DNA of 64,000 bases from Actinomadura sp. NBRC 104412 (GCF_030269515.1 NZ_BSTM01000023.1:1-64000), one strand, 5' to 3'; shown: positions 15,800 to 25,222, counted from the stretch's first letter. Program-made: numbers and translations. Notes: generated from the letters alone by a model not told the origin.

Positions 15800-17938
15800 G
15801 TGGCTGATGCGGAACTGAACAGGCTGGCCCAAGAGCATCGGGTGGCGACGCGCTACACCGATTGGCGGGGCCAGGAGACCGAGGTGTCCGACGACACCCT
15901 CAGGGCGGTGCTCACCGCGCTGGGGGCGGACGTCTCCACTCCTGCGGCGGTGCGCGAGACCTTGGCCAGGGTGGAGGAGGAGAAGCGCAGCCGCCTGCTG
16001 CCTCCGATCCTGTTCCAGCGGGCGGGACGCAGGGAGGCCCTCCAGATCCCATGGGGTGCGCGGGGGCCGGACGAGGTGTGGCTGGACATGGCCAACCGCG
16101 GGTCGGTCCAGCTCCATGCCACGAGCGTCCGTACACGCGACGGTCTGCTGAAGCAGTACCACCTGCCGCCTGGGACGCCGCATGGCTGGCATCGCGTACG
16201 TGTCAGGGTCCGCAGCCTGTGGCGGGAGGAGAGCGCGCCCTTGCTGCTCACTCCCGCGCGCCTTGAGGTTCCGTCCAGGGCGTGGGGGTTCACGACACAG
16301 TTGTACTCGGTCCGGTCCAAGGAGTCGTGGGGGATCGGCGACCTGCACGACCTGGCGGACCTGGCGTCGTGGAGCGGCCGTGACCTGGGCGCGGGGTTCA
16401 TCCTGGTCAACCCGCTTCACGCCACCGAACCCGTCACCCCCATAGGGCCGTCCCCGTATTCGCCGATGAGCCGCCGCTTCGCCAGCCCCCTGTACCTGAG
16501 GGTCGAGGACGTCCCCGAGTACGCGGCCCTGCCCGCGAGGGACCGCGAGCGCATCTCCGTCCTCGCCACCAAGGCCAAGCCGCGTGACGGGACCGGCCGC
16601 GAAGGAGGTGCCCTCCTCGACAGGGATGCCGCGTGGGAGGCCAAGCGGGAGGCCCTTGAGGTCCTTTTCGCCGTGCCGCGCAGCGCCGAACGGCAGCGCG
16701 CCTACGAGTGGTACCGCCATCGCGAGGGAGCCCCCTTGACGGCCTTCGCCACGTGGAGCGCGCTGAGCGAGGAGCACGGCGCGGACTGGCGGCGCTGGCC
16801 CCACGAGCTGCGGGACGCCGAGAACCCGGCCGTCGCGCATGCCGCCAAGCGCCTCGAAGACCGCGTCGAGTTCCACGCCTGGCTCCAATGGCAGCTCGAC
16901 GAGCAGCTCGCGCAGGCCCAGGCGGCGGCGCGTGAGTCGGGAATGCCCATCGGCATCATGCACGACCTGGCGGTCGGTGTTCATCCGGGCAGCGCCGACG
17001 CCTGGATGTACCGGCCCATGTTCGCGCCGGGGATGAGCGTGGGCGCGCCCCCGGACGAGTTCAACCAGAAGGGGCAGAACTGGGGCCAGCCACCCTGGCA
17101 CCCGGGCCGCCTGGCCGATGCCGCCTACCTTCCCTTCAGGGGGATGCTGGCCGCGGCGTTGCGCCATGGGGGCGGCCTGCGTCTCGACCACGCCATGCAG
17201 ATCTCACGCCTCTGGTGGGTGCCCGAGGGCGCGTCCGCGGATGAGGGCACCTACGTGTACTACGACCGCGAGGCGATGCTCTCCACGCTCGTCTGGGAGG
17301 CGGCCCAGGCGGGGGCCGTCGTGGTGGGCGAAGACCTGGGCACGGTCGAACCCGGGGTACGGGACGACCTCGCCGAACGGGGCGTGCTGGGGACGTCGCT
17401 GCTCTGGTTCGAGCGGGACGCCGAGGGCCGTCCGAAGAAGCCGGAGGACTGGCGGGAGTCGTCCCTGGCCACGGTCGGCACCCACGACATGCCGCCCATC
17501 GCGGGCTTCCTGCACGGCGACCACATCGAGTTGCGCGAACGCCTGGGCCTGCTGACCCGTCCCGTGGAGGAGGAGACGGCCGACCACGCCAGGCAGCTAG
17601 CGGACTGGCTGCACCTCCTGCACGAGGAGGAACTGCTGGACACCACGCCCGAGGACATCCTGGACGCGCTCAAGGAAGGCTCCATCGACCACGACGCGGA
17701 GGTCACGGCCGCGCTGCACGCCTTCCTCGCCTACACACCGTGCCGCCTGGTCGGGGTCTCCCTGGCCGACGCCGTGGGGGAGCGGCGCACCCAGAACCAG
17801 CCGGGTACCACCGACGAGTACCCCAACTGGCGCATTCCGCTGGGCGACTCCGAGGGCGATCCCGTCTACCTGGAGGAGCTTCCGGGCGCCCCCATGTTGG
17901 AGACCACTCTGGCTCCGTTCCAGCCGCCCTCAGGTTAG
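15800..17938 (+). CDS. malQ: 4-alpha-glucanotransferase (amylomaltase)
   Basis: 712 residues, family GH77. Moves alpha-1,4-glucan segments between maltodextrins in the cytoplasm. An N-terminal beta-rich extension (about 1-150), usual in actinobacterial MalQ, precedes the (beta/alpha)8 barrel. The barrel shows the nucleophile Asp about 463 in GLRLDHAM, the acid/base Glu about 511 in GEDLGTVEP, and the later GTHDMPP motif. GTG start. The last 9 bp overlap the convergent gene at 17930. No transporter or amylase gene lies beside it. Confidence 0.95.
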   Translation: MADAELNRLAQEHRVATRYTDWRGQETEVSDDTLRAVLTALGADVSTPAAVRETLARVEEEKRSRLLPPILFQRAGRREALQIPWGARGPDEVWLDMANRGSVQLHATSVRTRDGLLKQYHLPPGTPHGWHRVRVRVRSLWREESAPLLLTPARLEVPSRAWGFTTQLYSVRSKESWGIGDLHDLADLASWSGRDLGAGFILVNPLHATEPVTPIGPSPYSPMSRRFASPLYLRVEDVPEYAALPARDRERISVLATKAKPRDGTGREGGALLDRDAAWEAKREALEVLFAVPRSAERQRAYEWYRHREGAPLTAFATWSALSEEHGADWRRWPHELRDAENPAVAHAAKRLEDRVEFHAWLQWQLDEQLAQAQAAARESGMPIGIMHDLAVGVHPGSADAWMYRPMFAPGMSVGAPPDEFNQKGQNWGQPPWHPGRLADAAYLPFRGMLAAALRHGGGLRLDHAMQISRLWWVPEGASADEGTYVYYDREAMLSTLVWEAAQAGAVVVGEDLGTVEPGVRDDLAERGVLGTSLLWFERDAEGRPKKPEDWRESSLATVGTHDMPPIAGFLHGDHIELRERLGLLTRPVEEETADHARQLADWLHLLHEEELLDTTPEDILDALKEGSIDHDAEVTAALHAFLAYTPCRLVGVSLADAVGERRTQNQPGTTDEYPNWRIPLGDSEGDPVYLEELPGAPMLETTLAPFQPPSG

Positions 17939-18931
17939 GGAGAGCGCGGCGGTCAGCCTGGACGACACGTCCTCCAAGAGGTCGTCCGGGGTGATGTCGG
18001 CGGCGGCTATGGCGGAGAACACCGCCGGTAGGCCGGGGAGCGGGAACGGGTCGGCGTCGGCGTCCGCCAGGGCGGCCTTGCCCAGGCGGTGGCGCCGCAG
18101 GGACGACCGGGAACGCGACCAGGCCGTCTGGACCTCCTCGGGTGACGGCACCCCGAAGCCATGCCCGACGGGCGCCGCGTGCCGCAGCTTGACCAGGGCG
18201 CCGTCGGTGAACTCGGCCGCCAGCTTGCAGCGCTCCTCCAGATCGGCGCGTACGTGGCCGTCCAGGCGGTTCATGACCGAGCAGGGGGTGCGGCAGCGCG
18301 CGGCGCAGTCGCCCAGGGCCTTGGACACCTGGCTGTGCTGCCGGTCCAGGTAGGCACGCCAGCCCGGGGGCGGCTCGTTGGCGACGCGGAGGCTGCGTTC
18401 ACAGGCGGAGCGTTCGGGACGGGTGTGGTCGCACCTGCGCTCGGCACCGGGTTCGATGGGCACACCGAACCGGCTGCCCGGCCCGGAGACCGACTCCCCC
18501 AGCCGGGCCGGGTCGCCCGCATGGCCCAGGACGGGCTCCCAGGCCAGCATCGGCAGGTACTCGCCGGCGATGTGCAGGGCGGCGACGAGGGCGGCCATCT
18601 CCCGCCTGCGCCAGCGGATCTCCACGACCTCCAGCAGCAGCGCGTACGCGGGCCGCAGGCTGGCCAGGGCCCCGCGTGGCCGTTCACGCGGGGCCTGGGG
18701 CATCCGGCTTGCGCGCGCCCGGTCCAGGAGGTCCTTGGGGACTTCCCCCGCCTCCTCGGGCATGCCGAAGTCCTCGGCGTCCAAGTCCAGGACGCGCTGC
18801 CCGAACGCGCACAACGCCTCGACCCGGGTCGACTCACCGTCCACCCGGAAGCCGGAGGCGACCAGAGCCGCGATGTCACCGAAGGCGTGTCTGCGCGCAA
18901 GCGCCGTCAGTACTTCCCGCGCCGTCTCCAC
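17930..18931 (-). CDS. Hypothetical Cys-rich protein
   Basis: 333 residues of no family I recognise. Largely helical with many Arg/Ala/Leu. The central part (about 160-250) has a cluster of Cys: RRCDHTRPERSACERSL, then DCAARCRTPC and RCKLAAEF. This could bind a metal or form disulphides. No signal peptide or membrane segment. The GTG start at 18931 has GGAGG only 1 nt away, too close, so the true start is uncertain. It lies 81 bp after pepN on the same strand and may be read with it. Confidence 0.65.
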   Translation of the reverse strand: METAREVLTALARRHAFGDIAALVASGFRVDGESTRVEALCAFGQRVLDLDAEDFGMPEEAGEVPKDLLDRARASRMPQAPRERPRGALASLRPAYALLLEVVEIRWRRREMAALVAALHIAGEYLPMLAWEPVLGHAGDPARLGESVSGPGSRFGVPIEPGAERRCDHTRPERSACERSLRVANEPPPGWRAYLDRQHSQVSKALGDCAARCRTPCSVMNRLDGHVRADLEERCKLAAEFTDGALVKLRHAAPVGHGFGVPSPEEVQTAWSRSRSSLRRHRLGKAALADADADPFPLPGLPAVFSAIAAADITPDDLLEDVSSRLTAALSLT

Positions 18932-19012
18932 GCCTCCACCCTGCCACGGGCCTGTTCCCGCGGCTCCTCCATCGCCCCTTTCCTCAAGCGCCCTTACAGC
19001 GCCCCTTTTCTC

Positions 19013-21571
19013 CTAGCTCGCGGCCTCGGCGTCCTTGCGGCGGGCCCTCAGGGCACGGGCCACGCCGTCGCGTCCCTCCGACAGCAGGCGGGTCAAGGCG
19101 GCAGGGGGGTCGTTCTCGGCGATGTAGGACTCGGTGCGGTCGATCGTGGACTGCTCCACGACCAGGAAGGGGTAGGCCACCTCGGCGAACGTCTGGGACA
19201 TGTCGCTGCTCCACTCCTTCCAGATGCGGCCGACCTCGCCGAAGTACCGGTCCGCGTACGGGACGAGCAGCTCGGCCTGGTCGGGCTCCACGAACCCGCC
19301 CAGCGTCGCCCGGAACACCGCGTTGGGCAGCTCACCGCCGATGATGCGGTTCCATGCCGCGGCCTTGGCCTCGGCGGTCGGGATCGCCGCGCGGCAGCCT
19401 GCCGCTTGCCGCTCTCCGGCCGCGGTGGGGTCCCGCTCGGCCTCGGCGGCGATCTCCGCCTCGCCCGCGCGTCCCATCGCCACCAGGCGGCGCAGCAGCG
19501 CCCAGCGCAGGTCGGTGTCGACCTTGAGCCCCTCCATGACCTTCGAGCCGTCCAGCAGCCCGGCCAGCAGGTCCAGGTGGTCGTCGGTCACCGCCACCGA
19601 GGCGAGCGCCTGGATGTAGGCGAGCTGGAAGTCCGAGCCCGGCTCGGCCTCCTCGGCCAGTTCGAGCAGCGCGTCGGCCATGAGCCGCAGGCCCTCGGGC
19701 CGCCAGGCCGGGTCGGCGTACTGCTGGACGGCGGTACGGGCCTGACGCAGCAGCGTCTGCACCACCGAGATGTCGGTGACGCCCCGGATGCCGCTGACGA
19801 CCAGCTTGACGTAGTCGCGGGTGGCCATCTCCGCGTCCCTGGTCATGTCCCAGGCCGCCGACCAGCACAGCGCCCGCGGCAGCCCCTCCCTGATGTCGCC
19901 GATCCCCTGGATGAGGGTCCGCTGGGACGTGTCGTCCAGCCGGATCTTGGCGTAGGTGAGGTCGTCGTCGTTGACCAGCACCAGGTCGGGACGCTCGCGC
20001 CCCACCAGGGCGGGCACCTCGGTGCGGGCGCCGACGATGTCCAGCTCGACCCGGTCCCGCCGGACGATCCCCTCCTCGGTGCGGTCGTACAGGCCGATCG
20101 CGATGCGGTGCGAGCGCAGCGTCGGGTACTCGGCCTTGGCCTCTTGCAGGACGGCGAACGAGGTGAAGGCGCCGTCGGCGTCCACCTCGTAGGAGGGGCG
20201 CAGCGTGTTCACGCCCGCCGTCTCCAGCCATTCCTTGGACCACGACTCCAGGTCGCGTCCCGAGGTCTCCTCCAGCGCGTCCAGCAGGTCGGTCAGGACG
20301 GTGTTGCCCCAGGCGTGCCGCTGGAAGTACCGCCGCACCCCCTCGAGGAAGTTGTCACGGCCGACATAGGCCACCAGTTGCTTGAGCACGCTGGCGCCCT
20401 TGGCGTAGGTGATCCCGTCGAAGTTGACCTCCACCGCCCGGATGTCGGGGATGTCGGCCGAGATGGGGTGGGTGGAGGGCAACTGGTCCTGCCGGTACGC
20501 CCACGCCTTCATCAGGTTCGCGAAGGTGGTCCACGACCCGCTCCACTTGGTGACCTCGGCCTGGCACAGCACGCTCATGTACGTGGCGAACGACTCGTTC
20601 AGCCACAGGTCGTCCCACCAGCGCATGGTGACCAGGTCGCCGAACCACATGTGCGCCATCTCGTGCAGGATCGTCTCCGCGCGCCGCTCGTAGGCGGCGT
20701 CGGTGACCCGCGACCGGAAGACGTAGTCCTCCAGGAACGTGACGGCCCCGGCGTTCTCCATCGCGCCCGCGTTGAACTCGGGCACGAACAACTGGTCGTA
20801 CTTGGCGAACGGGTAGGGGCGGTCGAAGACGTCCTCGAAGAACGCGAAGCCCTTCCGGGTCACCTCCACGATGGCGTCCGCGTCCAGGTGCTCGGCCAGC
20901 GACGCGCGGCAGTACACGCCGAGGGGGATCGTGGTGCCGTCCGCGCGCCGGTACTCGTCGGTCACCTTGTGGTACGGACCCGCGATCAGGGCCGTGATGT
21001 AGGTGGAGACCTTCGGCGTGGGCGGGAAGTGCCAGATGACGGCGGGGCCGCCGGCCTCCGCCTCGTCGCGGCCGTCAGGGGCCTCGTTGGTGACGACCTG
21101 CCAATCTGCGGGCGCCTTGACGGTGAACGCAAAAGTGGCCTTGAGGTCCGGCTGGTCGAAGCAGGCGTACATCCGGTGCGCGTCGGCCGTCTCGAACTGC
21201 GTGTAGAGGTATACGTTCTGGTCGACCGGATCCACGAACCGGTGCAGGCCTTCACCCGACCGCGAGTAGGCGCAGTCCGCGACGACGCGCAGCTCGTTGG
21301 ACTCGGCCAGCGACGGCAGAGGGAACCGGCCCTTCTCGGCGTCATAACCGGAGGGGTCCAGCGCGGTCCCGTTGAGGGTGACCTCCCGCACCACGGCCCC
21401 GTGCAGGTCGACGAAGGTCGACGCGCCGGGCTCGGCGCAGCCGAACCTGATCACGGTGGTGGAGCCGAACCGCTCGTCGCCCGTGGTGAGGTCCAGGTCG
21501 ACGGCGTACTCGCTGACCGTGAGCAGCCTGGCCCGTTCCCGCGCCTCGTCGCGCGTGAGGTTGCCTGCCAC
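19013..21571 (-). CDS. pepN: Aminopeptidase N (M1 metallopeptidase)
   Basis: 852 residues, the usual size of actinobacterial PepN. Removes N-terminal amino acids from peptides in the cytoplasm. Motifs: exopeptidase GAMEN at 269-273 and zinc site HEMAH at 303-307 with the third ligand Glu about 326 in WLNESFATY. The C-terminal ERAP1-like helical domain covers about 520-850. ATG start. It is divergent from the DsbA-fold gene, sharing about 180 bp of upstream DNA. Confidence 0.95.
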   Translation of the reverse strand: MAGNLTRDEARERARLLTVSEYAVDLDLTTGDERFGSTTVIRFGCAEPGASTFVDLHGAVVREVTLNGTALDPSGYDAEKGRFPLPSLAESNELRVVADCAYSRSGEGLHRFVDPVDQNVYLYTQFETADAHRMYACFDQPDLKATFAFTVKAPADWQVVTNEAPDGRDEAEAGGPAVIWHFPPTPKVSTYITALIAGPYHKVTDEYRRADGTTIPLGVYCRASLAEHLDADAIVEVTRKGFAFFEDVFDRPYPFAKYDQLFVPEFNAGAMENAGAVTFLEDYVFRSRVTDAAYERRAETILHEMAHMWFGDLVTMRWWDDLWLNESFATYMSVLCQAEVTKWSGSWTTFANLMKAWAYRQDQLPSTHPISADIPDIRAVEVNFDGITYAKGASVLKQLVAYVGRDNFLEGVRRYFQRHAWGNTVLTDLLDALEETSGRDLESWSKEWLETAGVNTLRPSYEVDADGAFTSFAVLQEAKAEYPTLRSHRIAIGLYDRTEEGIVRRDRVELDIVGARTEVPALVGRERPDLVLVNDDDLTYAKIRLDDTSQRTLIQGIGDIREGLPRALCWSAAWDMTRDAEMATRDYVKLVVSGIRGVTDISVVQTLLRQARTAVQQYADPAWRPEGLRLMADALLELAEEAEPGSDFQLAYIQALASVAVTDDHLDLLAGLLDGSKVMEGLKVDTDLRWALLRRLVAMGRAGEAEIAAEAERDPTAAGERQAAGCRAAIPTAEAKAAAWNRIIGGELPNAVFRATLGGFVEPDQAELLVPYADRYFGEVGRIWKEWSSDMSQTFAEVAYPFLVVEQSTIDRTESYIAENDPPAALTRLLSEGRDGVARALRARRKDAEAAS

Positions 21572-21751
21572 ATGTACTCCTTGGCTGTCCCGAAAGGTGT
21601 CGTTCCATGTCTACCAAGGGGGCTCCTCGTTGGGGCGAGGCGGCACGGCCGGTGTGGGCGAAACGGTGAACCGGACCGGAATCGGCGGGAATGGTGATGC
21701 GGATCCCTGGGTTGCCCGTGAGTGACATTGACCGGTCTAAGGAGGACCCCC

Positions 21752-22369
21752 TTGTCTTCAGACACGCCGCGCACCCCCGTGGATTTCTGGTTCGACCCCG
21801 CGTGCCCCTGGGCGTGGATCACGTCCCGCTGGGTGCACGAGGTCGCCGCACTGCGCCCGATCGAGCCGCGCTGGCATGTGATGAGCCTGGCCGTCCTGAA
21901 CGAGAACAAGGACATCCCCGAGCAGTACCGGGAATGGCTGAAGAAGGCGTGGGGGCCGGTCCGGGTGTGCATCGCCGCCGAGCAGAAGTACGGCTCGGAG
22001 GTCCTGGAGCGGCTCTACACCGAGCTGGGCAACCGCTTCCACAACGAGAAGCAGCCCAAGGAGAAGGCGACGTTCGCCGCAGCCCTGGAGGCCGCGGGCC
22101 TGGACCCGGAGCTGGCCGAGGCCGCCGATTCCACCAACTACGACGAGGCCCTGCGCGCGTCCCACAAGGTCGGGATCGACAAGGTCGGCCAGGAGGTCGG
22201 CACCCCGGTGATCGAGGTGGAGGGCAGCGCCTTCTTCGGCCCCGTCGTCACCCCGATCCCGCGCGGCGAGGCCGCCGTGAAGCTGTGGGACGGGGTCCTG
22301 GCGGTGGCGAGCACCGACGGGTTCTTCGAGCTGAAGCGCACCAGGACGAGGGACCCCATCTTCGACTGA
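21752..22369 (+). CDS. DsbA-family protein, Rv2466c-like mycothiol-dependent oxidoreductase
   Basis: 205 residues. Thioredoxin fold with helical insertion. The N-terminal VDFWFDPACPWAW, then HVMSLAVLNEN, EQYREW, VGTPVIEVEG and ELKRTRT near the end, strongly resemble Mycobacterium Rv2466c, a mycothiol-dependent reductase. The active site reads CPWA: the attacking Cys is kept and the resolving Cys is Ala, a form that needs only mycothiol for turnover. The start is TTG at 21752 because AAGGAGG is 6 nt upstream; a GTG 10 codons earlier has no ribosome site. Redox partner choice is inference. Confidence 0.85.
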   Translation: MSSDTPRTPVDFWFDPACPWAWITSRWVHEVAALRPIEPRWHVMSLAVLNENKDIPEQYREWLKKAWGPVRVCIAAEQKYGSEVLERLYTELGNRFHNEKQPKEKATFAAALEAAGLDPELAEAADSTNYDEALRASHKVGIDKVGQEVGTPVIEVEGSAFFGPVVTPIPRGEAAVKLWDGVLAVASTDGFFELKRTRTRDPIFD

Positions 22370-22467
22370 CCCGTCCGGCCCGGCCTCCGGGGACGGTCCC
22401 CTGCCGTCCGGCCGCTACCGGCCGCTTCCGGCCAGAGACCCCGCTCTCGGCTGCGAGAGTGCGGCTA

Positions 22468-22484
22468 TTGCGACTGACTTGCAG
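22468..22484 (+). promoter_or_regulatory. Nur-like box upstream of the cbi operon
   Basis: TTGCGA-CTGAC-TTGCAG fits the TTGC-N7-TTGC pattern of the actinobacterial nickel regulator Nur (TTGCAA-N5-TTGCAA). It is 63 bp before the cbiM start. If real, the importer is repressed when nickel is plentiful. Match seen in sequence; binding is inference. Confidence 0.5.
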
Positions 22485-22546
22485 TTGCTACCGATATGCC
22501 CGCACACTGGTCCCGTCGAGTCGAATCGGCGGGATGGGAGGGCAAC

Positions 22547-23269
22547 GTGCACGTGCCGGATGGATTCATCGACGCACCGGTGTCGCTCGCGGCAGGGGCC
22601 GTGGCGGTCGCGGGCGTCGCGGTCTCGCTGCGCGGCGCTCGCAGGGAGCTGGACGACCGCACCGCTCCGCTGGCCGGGCTGACGGCCGCCTTCGTGTTCG
22701 CCGCGCAGATGCTGAACTTCCCGGTCGCCTCCGGGACGAGCGGGCATCTGCTCGGCGGGACGCTGGCGGCGATCCTGGTCGGCCCGTACGCGGGCGTGCT
22801 GTGCGTCTCGGTCGTGCTGCTCCTGCAAGCGCTGTTGTTCGCCGACGGAGGGCTCACCGCCCTGGGGGTCAACATCACGCTGATGGCCCTGGTCACCGTC
22901 CCCGTCGGGTACGGCCTGTTCCGGTTGCTGCTGCGCGTCCTGCCCAAGACCCGTCCCGCCGCGAGCGGAGCGGCGTTCGCGGCGGCGGCGGTGTCGGTGC
23001 CCGCCTCCGCCCTGGCCTTCACGCTGATCTACGCGCTCGGCGGCACGACCGACATCCCGATCGGGACGGTCGCCGGCGCCATGGTCGGCGTCCATCTGCT
23101 GATCGGGATCGGCGAGGCGCTGATCACGTCGTTCGCGGTGTCCAGCGTGCTGGCCGTCCGCCCGGACCTGGTGTACGGGGCGCGCGACCTGATCAAGCCG
23201 GTGACGCTGCGCACCGCCGCCGGCACGCCCGCCGCCGTTCCCTCCGAGCCCCTGGAAAACCAGTCATGA
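22547..23269 (+). CDS. cbiM: Energy-coupling-factor nickel/cobalt transporter substrate subunit CbiM
   Basis: 240 residues. The start is GTG at 22547 so that the protein begins MHVPDGF, the invariant metal-binding N-terminus of CbiM/NikM in which the amino terminus and His2 hold the ion. GGGAGGG precedes it. About seven hydrophobic helices follow, with AAQMLNFPVASGTSGHLLGG at about 60 and ALLFADGGLTALGVNI at about 98, family signatures. First gene of a four-gene operon coupled by ATGA overlaps. The sequence alone does not settle nickel versus cobalt; the Nur-like box favours nickel. Confidence 0.93.
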   Translation: MHVPDGFIDAPVSLAAGAVAVAGVAVSLRGARRELDDRTAPLAGLTAAFVFAAQMLNFPVASGTSGHLLGGTLAAILVGPYAGVLCVSVVLLLQALLFADGGLTALGVNITLMALVTVPVGYGLFRLLLRVLPKTRPAASGAAFAAAAVSVPASALAFTLIYALGGTTDIPIGTVAGAMVGVHLLIGIGEALITSFAVSSVLAVRPDLVYGARDLIKPVTLRTAAGTPAAVPSEPLENQS

Positions 23270-23610
23270 CCACCAAGCGCTTCTTCCTCGCCGCCCTGCT
23301 GGTGACGGTCGTCCTGGCCGGGTTCGTCAGCTACTACGCCAGCTCGAAGCCCGACGGCCTGGAGAAGGTCGCGCAGGAAAAGGGCATCAACGCCCGGGAG
23401 AAGGACCATGCCCTCAAGGACTCGCCCCTGGGCGACTACGGCGTGAAGGGCGTGGACAACGAGCGCCTGTCGGGCGGGCTGTCCGGCGTGATCGGTGTCG
23501 CCGCGGTGCTGGCGCTGGGCGGCGGGCTGTTCTGGGTCCTGCGCCGCCGCGGGCCCGCCCAGGACGAGGCCCTGGACACCATGGGTTCCTCTCCTGCGAA
23601 GGGCGGCTAG
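23266..23610 (+). CDS. cbiN: CbiN/PDGLE-domain cobalt/nickel transport protein
   Basis: 114 residues. Two membrane helices (about 6-24 and 72-93) flank an outside loop. The SSKPDGLEKVAQ motif right after helix 1 defines the PDGLE family, which works with CbiM as the small accessory subunit. The start ATG overlaps the cbiM stop as ATGA. The Lys/Glu/Gly-rich loop matches the family. Ends in a Pro/Ala/Lys tail; the next gene begins at the base after its stop. Confidence 0.9.
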   Translation: MTTKRFFLAALLVTVVLAGFVSYYASSKPDGLEKVAQEKGINAREKDHALKDSPLGDYGVKGVDNERLSGGLSGVIGVAAVLALGGGLFWVLRRRGPAQDEALDTMGSSPAKGG

Positions 23611-24378
23611 GTGGGGCATCGCCATGTGCACCGGCTCTACGTCCCTGGGGCCTCGCCGGTGCACCGGCTCCCGCCGCAATGCAAGCTGGTGGCGCTACTG
23701 GCGTTCGTGCTGGTCGTCGTGGCCACCCCGCGCGAGCGGATCTGGGCGTTCGCGGTGTACGCGGTGCTGCTGGCCGTCGTCGCCGCCATGGCGCGGGTCT
23801 CGTACGGGGTGGTGCTGCGCCGCACCCTGATCGAGGTGCCGTTCGTGGCGTTCGCGCTGCTGATGCCGTTCGTCGCGACCGGTGACAAGGTCACCGTGCT
23901 CGGCGGCCTGGAGCTGAGCCGGCACGGCCTGTGGGGCGCCTGGAACATCCTGGCCAAGGGCACCCTCGGCGTGATGGCGTCCGTCCTGCTGGCGGCGACC
24001 ACGGAGCCGCGGATGCTGCTGCTGGGCATCGAGCGGCTGCGCATGCCACAGCTCATCACGCAGATCGCCGGGTTCATGCTCCGGTACGGCGACGTCGTGG
24101 TGGGGGAGCTGCGCCGGATGAAGCTGGCCCGCGCGGCGCGCGGTTTCGAGGCCCGCGACCTGCGGCACGCGGGGGTCCTGGCCCGGTCGCTGGGCGCGCT
24201 GTTCCTGCGGTCGTACGAACGAGGCGAGCGGGTGCACCTGGCGATGGTGAGCCGCGGCTATGACGGCCGCATGCCCGTCCTGTACGAGGTCAGCGCGACC
24301 GCAGCGCAGTGGGGGATGGCCTCTGCGCTGCCCCTGAGTGCCGGGCTGGTGGCCCTTGCCGCTTGGATGACCCCATGA
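23611..24378 (+). CDS. cbiQ: ECF transporter transmembrane subunit CbiQ
   Basis: 255 residues. The T-component that couples the ATPase to CbiM. Starts at GTG directly after the cbiN TAG. Early helices (about 25-60), a middle pair (about 75-125), then the cytoplasmic coupling helices with the ARAARGF and SRGYDGRMP motifs (X-A/S-R-G type) that contact CbiO. The N-terminal Tyr/His stretch (GHRHVHRLY) is common in CbiQ of actinomycetes. Overlaps cbiO by ATGA. Confidence 0.92.
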   Translation: MGHRHVHRLYVPGASPVHRLPPQCKLVALLAFVLVVVATPRERIWAFAVYAVLLAVVAAMARVSYGVVLRRTLIEVPFVAFALLMPFVATGDKVTVLGGLELSRHGLWGAWNILAKGTLGVMASVLLAATTEPRMLLLGIERLRMPQLITQIAGFMLRYGDVVVGELRRMKLARAARGFEARDLRHAGVLARSLGALFLRSYERGERVHLAMVSRGYDGRMPVLYEVSATAAQWGMASALPLSAGLVALAAWMTP

Positions 24379-25130
24379 CCCCTTCCCTGGAGGTAAGCGG
24401 CCTCGCGTACGCCTATCCCGATGGCACCCAGGCCCTGTACGGCGTGGACGTCACCATCGCCAGGGGAGAGCGGGTGGCGTTGCTGGGACCCAACGGTGCG
24501 GGCAAGACGACCCTGGTCCTGCATCTCAACGGCATCCTGCACGGCGGCCTGGGCGAGGTGCGCGTCGGCGGCCTCCGGGTCGATCCCAAGGACAAGAAGT
24601 CGCTGCGGGAGATCCGCCGCCGGGTCGGGATCGTGTTCCAGGACCCCGACGACCAGCTGTTCATGCCGACCGTCCGCGAGGACGTCGCGTTCGGCCCGGC
24701 CAACCTGGGCCTGCGCGGCCCCGAACTGGACCGCCGGGTGGAGGACGCGCTGCGCCGGGTCGGCATGCTGGAGGCCGCCGACCGCCCGCCGCAGCACCTC
24801 AGCTTCGGGCAGCGGCGCCGGGTGGCCGTGGCGACCGTCCTGGCGATGGAGCCGGAGATCCTGGTCCTGGACGAGCCGTCGTCCAACCTGGACCCGGCCA
24901 GCCGCCGCGAGCTGGCCGAGATCCTGCTGTCGCTGGACGTGACGGTGCTGATGGTCACCCACGACCTCCCGTACGCCGCGCAGCTCTGCCCGCGCTCGCT
25001 GATCCTGTCCGACGGCGTGATCGCGGCCGACGCCCCCACGCCGGACCTGCTGGCCGACGCCGAGCTGCTGGCCGCCCATCGCCTGGAACTGCCCTTCGGG
25101 TTCGACCCGTCCGCCGCGGCCCGGCTCTGA
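24375..25130 (+). CDS. cbiO: ECF transporter ATPase CbiO
   Basis: 251 residues. ABC ATPase that powers import. Walker A GPNGAGKTT at about 38-46, Q-loop FQDPDDQLF, signature LSFGQRRR, Walker B ILVLDEPSS, H-loop THD. The signature starts LSFGQ rather than LSGGQ, as in many CbiO proteins. Start ATG in an ATGA overlap with cbiQ. The DPDDQLFMPTV stretch is typical for ECF ATPases. Last gene of the operon; a stem-loop follows the stop. Confidence 0.94.
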   Translation: MTPSLEVSGLAYAYPDGTQALYGVDVTIARGERVALLGPNGAGKTTLVLHLNGILHGGLGEVRVGGLRVDPKDKKSLREIRRRVGIVFQDPDDQLFMPTVREDVAFGPANLGLRGPELDRRVEDALRRVGMLEAADRPPQHLSFGQRRRVAVATVLAMEPEILVLDEPSSNLDPASRRELAEILLSLDVTVLMVTHDLPYAAQLCPRSLILSDGVIAADAPTPDLLADAELLAAHRLELPFGFDPSAAARL

Positions 25131-25134
25131 GCCC

Positions 25135-25163
25135 CGCACGCCCGCCCGGGGGCCGGGTGTGCG
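25135..25163 (+). terminator. Terminator-like hairpin after the cbi operon
   Basis: CGCACGCCCG (25135-25144) pairs with CGGGTGTGCG (25154-25163), with one G-U wobble and a 9-nt loop, 4 bp after the cbiO stop. No T run, as is usual in high-GC actinomycetes. Confidence 0.5.
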
Positions 25164-25222
25164 TGCGTTCCCGTGTGTACCTGTGCGTTTCCGCTTGCGC
25201 CGGAGGCGGCGGTCGGGGAGAG

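Noticed and set aside
14252..17191. 979-codon minus-strand frame over the amidase and malQ genes
   Set aside because: Antisense of two well-supported enzymes; composition is that of a GC3 shadow.
18161..21697. 1178-codon plus-strand frame over pepN
   Set aside because: Antisense of pepN, with no domain content.
22370..22546. Cobalamin riboswitch upstream of cbiM
   Set aside because: The conserved B12-box and its core are not visible; the short spacer fits a Nur-type site better.
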